Of a stretch of 12,059 nt of DNA, positions 1-5,496 are shown one piece after another. Location of the stretch: positions 1 to 12,059 of the forward strand of contig JBKECC010000117.1 in assembly GCA_047974135.1 (NCBI GenBank). The letters run 5' to 3'. The notes beneath the pieces were generated by a model. That model saw only the letters and a program-made list of their open reading frames with translations. It made no database searches and was not told the origin of the DNA. This DNA comes from JAIRQK01 sp047974135. Its GTDB lineage: Bacteria > Campylobacterota > Campylobacteria > Campylobacterales > Campylobacteraceae. Each line of letters begins with the position of its first letter. The stretch's first letter is position 1. The translations under genes and the position numbers were made by a program.

Positions 1-1839
1 TTTAACGGTGCAGCTATGAGTCTTGGCTCAATCTCTCCTGAAGCTCACGAGTCTATTGCTCTTGCTATGAACAAACTTGGCGGTATGTCAAACTCTGGTG
101 AAGGTGGTGAATCTCCTTCAAGATTAAAAGGTGATAAAAATTCTAAAATCAAACAAGTTGCATCTGGACGTTTTGGCGTAACACCTGAATATTTAAGAAG
201 TGCAAGTGAGATTCAAATCAAGGTAGCTCAAGGTGCAAAACCAGGCGAAGGCGGACAGTTGCCAGGACATAAAGTAACTCCACTTATTGCAAGTTTAAGA
301 TATACAATCCCAGGAGTTACACTTATCTCCCCTCCCCCACATCACGACATCTACTCAATTGAGGATTTAGCACAACTTATTTACGACTTAAAGCAAGTAA
401 ATCCTGAAGCTATCATAACAGTTAAACTTGTTTCCACTGCTGGAGTTGGAACTATAGCAGCTGGAGTTGCAAAAGCATACGCTGATAAAATTATCATTTC
501 AGGCGGTGATGGTGGAACTGGCGCTGCACCAAACACATCTATAAAATTTGCTGGAAATCCTTGGGAGATTGGACTCTCCGAAGCTCACAATGCTCTTAAA
601 TACAACAACTTAAGAGAATTAGTTCACTTGCAAACTGATGGTGGATTAAAAACTGGGCTTGATATAATCAAAGCAGCACTTTTGGGAGCTGAGAGTTATG
701 CTTTTGGAACACTTGCTCTAAGTATTCTTGGATGTAAAATGCTCAGAGTTTGCCACTTAAATAGATGTTCTGTTGGTGTTGCAACTCAAGACGAAGCTTT
801 ACGAAAATATTTCACTGGTGATGTTGATAAACTTGTAAATTACTTTACTCTTTTAGCCCAGGATGTTAGAGAAATTTTAGCAAGCCTTGGTTACTCATCT
901 ATCGAAGAGATAGTAGGAAGAAGTGATCTTTTAACGGTAATAGATAATGACTTTGCTAAAAAGTTTGATTTTAGTTCAGTTTTAACAAAAATAGATGGTA
1001 TTGATACATGTCAAAAACCTTCAAATCCTCCATTTGATGATAACAAATATGAAAAAGAAATACTAAAAGCAGTATATAAAGTTATCGAAAATCCAAATGA
1101 GTACATAGTTGTAAACAAAACTATCAAAAATACAAATAGAAGCTTTGGAGCTCTTATAAGTGGAGAGATTGCTAAGTTCTATGGAAACGATGGTATAGCA
1201 GACAATAGCATAAAACTAAAATTAAAAGGTGTTGCAGGACAATCTCTTGGTGCGTTTTTAATCAAAGGTGTAACCATCCAACTAAGCGGTATCACAAATG
1301 ATTATGTTGGTAAAGGCATGAATGGAGGAAAGATAGTCATAACTCCAAAAATCCAAGGTGAAAATTTTTCATGTGCAGGAAACACTTGTCTTTATGGTGC
1401 AACTGGCGGACAATTATTTGTAGCAGGAAGTGTTGGTGAGAGATTTAGTGTTAGAAACTCAGGCGCTACTGCTATAGTTGAAGGAACTGGAGACCATGCT
1501 TGTGAGTATATGACTGGTGGAGAAGTTGTTATTTTAGGAAATACTGGAGTAAACTTTGGTGCTGGTATGACTGGTGGTGTTGCATTTATCTACGACAAAA
1601 ACCACAATTTTATAGATAACCTAAACCAAGAGTTAGTAAAGGCTGTTCGTATAGATACTGATGAGATGGATGAAGCAAGACATTTTCTTAAAAAATTAAT
1701 CCGTGCTCATATAAACGAAACAGACAGCACAAAAGCAAAAGAGATTATAGAAAATTTCAGACATGCAGTTAGGGATTTTTGGATGGTACATCCAAAAGAT
1801 ATGACAAGACTGCCTTTAAGTCCAGGTGAAGGGAACTAA
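1..1839 (+). CDS. gltB: Glutamate synthase large subunit, C-terminal part (5' truncated by window edge)
   Basis: This is the large (alpha) subunit of NADPH-dependent glutamate synthase, which makes glutamate from 2-oxoglutarate and glutamine-derived ammonia in the cytoplasm. The frame is open from base 1, so the Met codon at 16 is internal; 612 codons are visible and the N-terminal glutaminase domain lies outside the window. Visible residues 1 to about 300 are the FMN-binding synthase domain: FNGAAMSLGSISPEAHE at the start, a Gly-rich GGDGGTGAAP segment, and the 3Fe-4S motif C-x5-C-x4-C (codons at 733, 751 and 766). Residues from about 420 onward carry the Gly-rich repeats of the C-terminal beta-helix domain (GKGMNGGKIVI, GATGGQLFVAG, MTGGEVVILG). 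The stop is 1 bp before the gltD ATG, so the two are surely cotranscribed. Assignment is very secure. Confidence 0.97.
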   Translation, partial: FNGAAMSLGSISPEAHESIALAMNKLGGMSNSGEGGESPSRLKGDKNSKIKQVASGRFGVTPEYLRSASEIQIKVAQGAKPGEGGQLPGHKVTPLIASLRYTIPGVTLISPPPHHDIYSIEDLAQLIYDLKQVNPEAIITVKLVSTAGVGTIAAGVAKAYADKIIISGGDGGTGAAPNTSIKFAGNPWEIGLSEAHNALKYNNLRELVHLQTDGGLKTGLDIIKAALLGAESYAFGTLALSILGCKMLRVCHLNRCSVGVATQDEALRKYFTGDVDKLVNYFTLLAQDVREILASLGYSSIEEIVGRSDLLTVIDNDFAKKFDFSSVLTKIDGIDTCQKPSNPPFDDNKYEKEILKAVYKVIENPNEYIVVNKTIKNTNRSFGALISGEIAKFYGNDGIADNSIKLKLKGVAGQSLGAFLIKGVTIQLSGITNDYVGKGMNGGKIVITPKIQGENFSCAGNTCLYGATGGQLFVAGSVGERFSVRNSGATAIVEGTGDHACEYMTGGEVVILGNTGVNFGAGMTGGVAFIYDKNHNFIDNLNQELVKAVRIDTDEMDEARHFLKKLIRAHINETDSTKAKEIIENFRHAVRDFWMVHPKDMTRLPLSPGEGN

Positions 1840-1840
1840 T

Positions 1841-3223
1841 ATGCAAAATTTTATAAAATTAAACAGAGTAGAACCAAAAAAAAGATTAGAAAATGAGAGA
1901 ATTTTTGATTTTAAAGAGATTTACGAAATAAAAACAAGTGATGAAGCAGGTGAACAAGCTAGTAGATGTATTCAATGCGGGGATCCATTTTGCCATAACA
2001 AATGCCCACTTCACAATTATATACCTTTTTGGTTAAAACAGATTGCAACAAATAATCTTGAACTTGCTTTTAATCTCTCAAATGAGTCAAATCCATTTCC
2101 TGAGATAACTGGACGCGTTTGTCCGCAAGAGAGGCTTTGCGAGGGTGATTGTTCACTAAACGAAGGGCATGGTGCTATAACTATAGGTTCTATTGAAGTT
2201 TCAATAAGTGAAAATGGTTTCAAAAAAGGTTTAAAACCAAAATTTAAAGAAAATAAAAATGGAAAAAGTATTGGAGTTATAGGCTCTGGTCCTGCTTCAT
2301 TGTCTGCTGCTACCTATCTTTTGCGTGCTGGTTTTAAAGTAAACATGTATGAAAGACAAGACCGTGCCGGTGGACTTTTAACTTATGGAATTCCTGGTTT
2401 TAAAGTAGAAAAAGATGTAATCCAAAGAAGAGTAAACTGGCTAGTAGAAGCTGGTATGAGTTTACATGTAAACACTGAAGTTGGCAAAGATATATCTTTT
2501 AACGAACTTTCAAACTCGAACGATGCCGTATTTATAGGTATTGGAGCAGAAAATAGTAACAAAGCAAACGTTTTAAATGAAAATGCAAAAGGCTCTTTTT
2601 TGGCTATCGATTTTCTAAGAAATATCCAAAAGAAAGTCTTCAAAGACAATTACAATAAAATATACGAAGTAAAAGACAAAAATGTAATAGTCATTGGTGG
2701 TGGCGACACTGCCATGGACTGTTTGAGAACAGCTATAAGAGAAGGTGCAAAAAATGTAACTTGTCTTTATAGACGAGATAAATATAGTATGCCAGGCTCT
2801 AAAAAAGAGTTTAAAAACGCTCTTGAAGAGGGAGCTAACTTTATATATAACTGCGCCTTGAAAGATATAGTTACAAATGATGAAAATGAAGTTATCGCTT
2901 TAAATATGCAAAAAACCATGCTTGGAGCCAAAGACGAAAAAGGTAGAAGTAGCATCCAAATAGTAAAAGGAAGTGACTTTAGAGTTGAAGCTGATGTTGT
3001 TATTTTCGCACTTGGATTTAGCGCAAATACTCCAGCATTTTTGGCTGAAAATGGCATAGAATTAAATAAATATGGAAATATTTTAACTGACTGCAGTTTT
3101 AGAACAAGCAAAAAAGGTGTTTATGCTGGCGGAGATAGCGTAAATGGATCTGATTTAGTTGTAACAGCAGCAGCAGATGGTAAAAATGCAGCATTAGCGA
3201 TTATAAAAGATATCTTAGAGTAA
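1841..3223 (+). CDS. gltD: Glutamate synthase small subunit (NADPH-oxidising, FAD/Fe-S)
   Basis: This is the beta subunit of glutamate synthase: it oxidises NADPH through FAD and passes electrons through Fe-S clusters to GltB. I take the ATG at 1841 (460 aa; E. coli GltD is about 470), because GAAGGG lies 7 nt upstream; a GTG at 1826 overlapping gltB is possible but less likely. In order: N-terminal cysteine clusters C43, C46, C51, C55 and C94, C100, C104; an FAD Rossmann motif VIGSGPAS at 147-153; ERQDRAGGLLTYGIP at 171-185; an NADPH Rossmann motif VIGGGDTAMDC at 284-294; and the C-terminal flavin motif YAGGDSVNGSDLV. One copy of the window's TTTACATGTAAA palindrome lies inside the gene (2461-2472, residues 208-211 Leu-His-Val-Asn). 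No convincing terminator is visible after the stop. Confidence 0.97.
   Translation: MQNFIKLNRVEPKKRLENERIFDFKEIYEIKTSDEAGEQASRCIQCGDPFCHNKCPLHNYIPFWLKQIATNNLELAFNLSNESNPFPEITGRVCPQERLCEGDCSLNEGHGAITIGSIEVSISENGFKKGLKPKFKENKNGKSIGVIGSGPASLSAATYLLRAGFKVNMYERQDRAGGLLTYGIPGFKVEKDVIQRRVNWLVEAGMSLHVNTEVGKDISFNELSNSNDAVFIGIGAENSNKANVLNENAKGSFLAIDFLRNIQKKVFKDNYNKIYEVKDKNVIVIGGGDTAMDCLRTAIREGAKNVTCLYRRDKYSMPGSKKEFKNALEEGANFIYNCALKDIVTNDENEVIALNMQKTMLGAKDEKGRSSIQIVKGSDFRVEADVVIFALGFSANTPAFLAENGIELNKYGNILTDCSFRTSKKGVYAGGDSVNGSDLVVTAAADGKNAALAIIKDILE
2461..2472. repeat. TTTACATGTAAA palindrome, copy 1 (inside gltD)
   Basis: A perfect 12-bp palindrome inside gltD. The core is read in frame as TTA CAT GTA (Leu208-His-Val). 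The surrounding protein (NTEVGKDI follows) looks normal for GltD, so the repeat has not disrupted the protein. Confidence 0.85.
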
Positions 3224-3256
3224 ACATTTTAATTCGTTTTTAAGTATAAAAATAAT

Positions 3257-3262
3257 TATAAT
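3257..3262 (+). promoter_or_regulatory. Candidate -10 box (TATAAT) for the 76-aa gene
   Basis: A perfect TATAAT lies 30 bp before the ATG at 3293, in very AT-rich DNA. It predicts a transcript start near 3269 and a leader of about 24 nt. No -35 box is evident, which is usual for sigma-70 promoters in Campylobacterota. It suggests the small gene need not depend on gltBD transcription. The region is so AT-rich that a chance match is possible. Confidence 0.5.
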
Positions 3263-3292
3263 TACGTTTTATTTTATATAAAAAGAGGATGT

Positions 3293-3523
3293 ATGACTAG
3301 GGATGAAGCTACATTTGAGATGAGATATTACAACGTTTCAGAAGATGATATTGAAGCTATTTTGAATAGTTGTAAACAGAAAAATATCCTACCTCAATTT
3401 TTAGATATTGAGCTTGAGAAATTAGGTTATGATAAGTTTTTTTATGCTGAGTATGAGGATGGAATAGATGATGGTTACGCACAAAGCGAAAAGTCATCAA
3501 AAAAACATATAGTAGCTGATTAG
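3293..3523 (+). CDS. Small acidic protein of unknown function (76 aa)
   Basis: I do not recognise this family. The protein is short, soluble and acidic, rich in Asp/Glu and Tyr (DEATFEMRYYNVSEDDIEAI; YAEYEDGIDDGY), with a Lys/Ser-rich tail (SEKSSKKH). There is no signal peptide, membrane segment or metal-binding Cys pair; the single Cys is in ILNSCKQKN. The middle is probably helical. Support for it being real: GAGG 4 nt before the ATG, a TATAAT box 30 bp upstream, coherent amino-acid use, and an exact fit between gltD and the convergent neighbour, with its TAG directly abutting that gene's stop. It may be a lineage-restricted protein; its position after gltBD does not by itself imply a role in nitrogen metabolism. 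Confidence 0.75.
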   Translation: MTRDEATFEMRYYNVSEDDIEAILNSCKQKNILPQFLDIELEKLGYDKFFYAEYEDGIDDGYAQSEKSSKKHIVAD

Positions 3524-4054
3524 TTAATAGTGGGCTTCTTTAAAAGTAGCCCCTCTTATGAGAGTTGGAAAAAGATACCCCTGCCCATAATTAACGTCGA
3601 TATCTAAAACCCCTTGCACGTTTACTACATTTCCCACTTCAAGAAGCGATGAGTTATCGTAAGAATAGACAAAAATATATGAGTTTTTATCATCTGCACT
3701 ATTATCACTTAACTGAATCCATTGCTTGCCATCTTCTGGGTTTACTCTGATTTTTGTGATTTGTGCTTGAAATTCCACTACTGTTCCGATTAATTCGTCT
3801 TTTTGTTTGTTTATCTCTCTAATGCTAATGCAATCTGTTGATTGCTCTAGTTTATCTTCATTGTTAAATTTTGGTTGTTTTCTGTCATCCATAAAGACAA
3901 AGTTTTGTGGACCACCAGGACCGTGCGGACCGCCTTTTAGAAACATCTTTTCGTCTCTATCAAACTGTGGTCTTTGGTTGTCAAATCTTCCGATTTGTGG
4001 TTCTTGAGCAAAAGAAAAAGTTGAAAAAATACAAATTAAAACGATTCTATTCAT
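3524..4054 (-). CDS. Secreted OB-fold-like protein, unknown function
   Basis: A 176-aa protein with an N-terminal signal peptide: MNR, then a hydrophobic stretch at residues 4-13, with likely cleavage after SFA16. The mature protein should be periplasmic; Cys8 is not in a lipobox. Residues 17-70 are a low-complexity, Gly/Pro/Asp/Gln-rich linker containing GGPHGPGGPQ. Residues about 88-172 look like a single OB-fold barrel: LIGTVVEFQAQITKIR, then WIQLSDNS, YIFVYSYD, then VGNVVNVQGVLDIDVNYGQGYLFPTLIRGATF, the strand pattern of nucleic-acid-type OB domains found in exported proteins. The fold call is my inference from strand pattern, and no function is known to me. The start is preceded by AGAAG, a weak ribosome site, and a TATAAT box. 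The gene is convergent with the 76-aa gene, with no bases between stops. Confidence 0.8.
   Translation of the reverse strand: MNRIVLICIFSTFSFAQEPQIGRFDNQRPQFDRDEKMFLKGGPHGPGGPQNFVFMDDRKQPKFNNEDKLEQSTDCISIREINKQKDELIGTVVEFQAQITKIRVNPEDGKQWIQLSDNSADDKNSYIFVYSYDNSSLLEVGNVVNVQGVLDIDVNYGQGYLFPTLIRGATFKEAHY
3532..3552. terminator. Weak stem-loop at the convergent gene junction
   Basis: GGGCT (3532-3536) pairs with AGCCC (3548-3552); after one mismatch there are three more possible inner pairs. It sits 9 bp past the stop of the 76-aa gene and inside the last codons of the OB-fold-like gene. No T-run follows in either direction, so an intrinsic terminator is only a possibility. Confidence 0.25.
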
Positions 4055-4104
4055 AAGCTTCTTCTATAAAAGATATCTTAAAATGTTACCTATAAGTTTT
4101 AAAT

Positions 4105-4110
4105 ATTATA
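4105..4110 (-). promoter_or_regulatory. Candidate -10 box (TATAAT) for the OB-fold-like gene
   Basis: On the minus strand the sequence reads TTTGTATAATATT, a perfect TATAAT 50 bp upstream of the ATG at 4054. It predicts a leader of about 44 nt. No -35 hexamer is clear. The 4055-4219 gap otherwise holds AT-rich DNA and the paired palindromes at 4182-4215. Confidence 0.5.
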
Positions 4111-4181
4111 CAAATATTTTTTATTTAAGTAGTTTTTCTTCTTAATATATTTCAAAGTGAGTAATATAGGTATAACCTTGT

Positions 4182-4215
4182 GTTTACATGTAAAAAAATA
4201 TCTTTACATGTAAAC
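4182..4215. repeat. Paired TTTACATGTAAA palindromes (copies 2 and 3) forming a 34-bp inverted repeat
   Basis: Two perfect 12-bp palindromes (4183-4194 and 4203-4214) lie 20 bp apart. With flanking G4182 and C4215 they form 13-bp arms around an 8-nt spacer (4195-4202). The element starts 4 bp beyond the stop of the frameshifted DJ-1 gene. On the plus strand the second arm is followed by six T's (4216-4221); on the minus strand, seven T's lie inside the element. It could act as a transcription terminator for the DJ-1 unit, but the arms are AT-rich and no T-run follows them in the minus direction, so this is uncertain. Confidence 0.8.
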
Positions 4216-4219
4216 TTTT

Positions 4220-4763
4220 TTATTTACAAAGTAACTCTTTTTTTAGCTCTTTGTATGTTTCATCACCCTTTAATTTTTTGGCAAGTTCAAGAGCAAATAC
4301 AAAAGCTGTTGCAGGTCCACGAGATGTTATGACATTTTTATCAACTACAACATCTTCATTTGGTGTATAACCAGCGTGATTTACAACTTTTTCGAAAGAT
4401 GGATAGCAAGTGTACTTATCTTTTAAAACCCCAGCCTCGCTTAAAGCCCAAGGTGCCGCACAAATTGCTGTTACATACTTTTTTGCTTTATCCATTTTTT
4501 GGATAATCTTTTTGAGTTTTTCGCTCTTTGCTAAATGCTCGGCTCCAGGAAGTCCACCAGGAAGGACAATCATCTCAAAATCATCAGCATTTACATCGTC
4601 TAAATGAGTATCTGCAACAACTTATAGAGTGAGCGCCAACTACATTTTTTTTAAAAAGCGCTGCAGTTACAACTTCAACATTTGCACGTCTTAAAACATC
4701 TATGATAGTGATAGCCTCAATCTCTTCAAAACCATCTGCTAGAGCAACTAAAACCTTTGGCAT
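4220..4763 (-). pseudogene. DJ-1/YajL/ThiJ-family protein gene, broken by a frameshift
   Basis: The gene starts at ATG 4763 behind an AGGAG ribosome site 7 nt away. The first frame gives 47 normal family residues (MPKVLVALADGFEEIEAI..., with the conserved Glu16), ending ...VVGAHSI. The match to the family then continues in another frame as VVADTHLDDVNADDFE followed by MIVLPGGLPGAEHL and the nucleophile-elbow Cys in TAICAAPWAL (codon 4460-4462). The first frame runs into TGA at 4584-4586 after 59 codons. The break lies at about 4619-4625. Restoring two bases there would give about 181 aa, the usual family length, with Cys near 102 and a Lys where YajL has one. DJ-1-like proteins are cytoplasmic and linked to oxidative or carbonyl stress; their exact activity is disputed. 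It could be a true pseudogene, a recent mutation, or a sequencing error. A shorter product from ATG 4573 (117 aa) would lack the Glu and the first strands. Confidence 0.85.
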
Positions 4764-4785
4764 ATTTGTCTCCTTATATAAAAAT

Positions 4786-4801
4786 CTTTTACATGTAAAA
4801 G
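4786..4801. repeat. Extended palindrome CTTTTACATGTAAAAG, copy 4 (upstream of DJ-1 gene)
   Basis: A perfect 16-bp palindrome, the longest copy of the repeat here. It is 22 bp before the ATG of the DJ-1-family gene and just downstream of its candidate -10 box, so it would sit in the 5' leader or over the transcription start. That is an operator-like position, but the repeat also occurs after genes and inside genes. Confidence 0.85.
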
Positions 4802-4813
4802 TATATTTGCTTT

Positions 4814-4822
4814 AATATAATA
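4814..4822 (-). promoter_or_regulatory. Candidate -10 region for the DJ-1-family gene
   Basis: The minus strand reads TATTATATT, giving two overlapping -10-like hexamers (TATTAT 4822-4817, TATATT 4819-4814). Transcription would start around 4804-4810, immediately before the 16-bp palindrome. The AT-rich setting makes the exact box uncertain. Confidence 0.35.
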
Positions 4823-4884
4823 TTTTTTAATTAAAATAAATTGAAGATATAAAAATTGTATATGTTTTTTGTGAGTTTTAGTAG

Positions 4885-4910
4885 ATGGGCAAATTCATAT
4901 ATTTGCCCAT
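4885..4910 (-). terminator. Hairpin downstream of efp
   Basis: ATGGGCAAAT (4885-4894) and ATTTGCCCAT (4901-4910) form a perfect 10-bp stem with a 6-nt loop, starting 12 bp beyond the efp stop. It is placed to end the serA-efp transcript. No T-run follows on the minus strand, so it may instead protect the 3' end or need a factor. A TTACATGTAA copy lies between it and the efp stop. Confidence 0.6.
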
Positions 4911-4920
4911 TTACATGTAA
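4911..4920. repeat. TTACATGTAA palindrome, copy 5 (after efp stop)
   Basis: A 10-bp perfect core, 2 bp beyond the efp stop codon and directly next to the 10-bp hairpin at 4885-4910. The outer T/A pair is lost here: the plus strand reads TTTACATGTAAG. Confidence 0.8.
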
Positions 4921-4922
4921 GA

Positions 4923-5486
4923 TTATTTTACTTTTTCTAAATATTCGCCACGACTTGTGTCAACTCTTATAGTATCACCTTCTAAGATATGAAAAGGAAC
5001 TTGAACAACAGCGCCGCTCTCAAGGGTTGCTGGTTTTTTACCACCTTGAGTGTCACCTTTGAAATTTGGTGGAGTTTCTACTATCTTATAAGTCATAGTT
5101 TGAGGAATCTCAGCATCAATCGCTTTTCCGTTATGGAAAAGAACATCAACCATCATACCATCAAGCATCCACTTCAATAAATCTTCCATTTGTTCGTGCT
5201 CAATCGCTACTTGCTCATAAGTTTCTGTATCCATAAACTGTAAAAAATCGCCATCATCATATAGATATTGCATAGTTTTTTGAACCATATTTGGTTGTTC
5301 ACATTTATCACCAGCATGGAAAGTTTTCTCTATAACTCTTCCTGTTGTGAAAGATTTTATTTTAACCCTAACAAACGCAGCACCTTTTCCTGGTTTTACG
5401 TGTTGATATTCGGTTATTTTATATGGTACGCCATCAAGTTCTATCTTTAAACCTTTTTTTAAATCGCCCATTGAATATGAAGCCAT
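4923..5486 (-). CDS. efp: Elongation factor P
   Basis: EF-P binds ribosomes stalled at consecutive prolines and promotes peptide bond formation. The 187-aa product is full length: an N-terminal KOW-like domain with the loop HVKPGKGAAF, whose Lys34 is the position beta-lysylated in E. coli; then two OB domains (about 65-125 and 130-187) ending in DTIRVDTSRGEYLEKV, the family signature. The start is clear: AAGGAG lies 7 nt before the ATG and the AAGG overlaps the serA stop, so the two genes are probably translated from one message. Whether Lys34 is modified cannot be told here, since no epmA/epmB lies in the window. Confidence 0.97.
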   Translation of the reverse strand: MASYSMGDLKKGLKIELDGVPYKITEYQHVKPGKGAAFVRVKIKSFTTGRVIEKTFHAGDKCEQPNMVQKTMQYLYDDGDFLQFMDTETYEQVAIEHEQMEDLLKWMLDGMMVDVLFHNGKAIDAEIPQTMTYKIVETPPNFKGDTQGGKKPATLESGAVVQVPFHILEGDTIRVDTSRGEYLEKVK

Positions 5487-5496
5487 ATTCGTCTCC

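Noticed and set aside
16..18. ATG at 16 as the start of gltB
   Set aside because: The preceding codons (Phe-Asn-Gly-Ala-Ala) are in frame and match the conserved segment inside the synthase domain, so this Met is internal.
331..339. Pro-Pro-Pro in GltB together with efp in the same window, as a possible functional link
   Set aside because: The proline run lies in a conserved part of the synthase domain, and EF-P serves many proteins; proximity adds nothing.
1826..1840. GTG at 1826 as the start of gltD, giving five extra residues
   Set aside because: The ATG at 1841 has a well-placed GAAGGG 7 nt upstream and gives the usual N-terminus; the GTG has no ribosome site and overlaps gltB.
4055..4219. 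Small RNA or tRNA gene in the gap before the OB-fold-like gene
   Set aside because: No cloverleaf, no GC-rich fold and no TTC arm; only a -10 box and the paired palindromes stand out.
4222..4234. TTTACAAAGTAA as another palindrome copy
   Set aside because: The centre is not palindromic and it overlaps the DJ-1 stop codon; at most a degenerate copy, so not counted.
4220..4573. A separate 117-aa DJ-1-like gene starting at 4573
   Set aside because: No ribosome site precedes this ATG, and the missing N-terminal strands with Glu16 are found directly upstream in another frame behind a good ribosome site; a frameshifted single gene explains it better.
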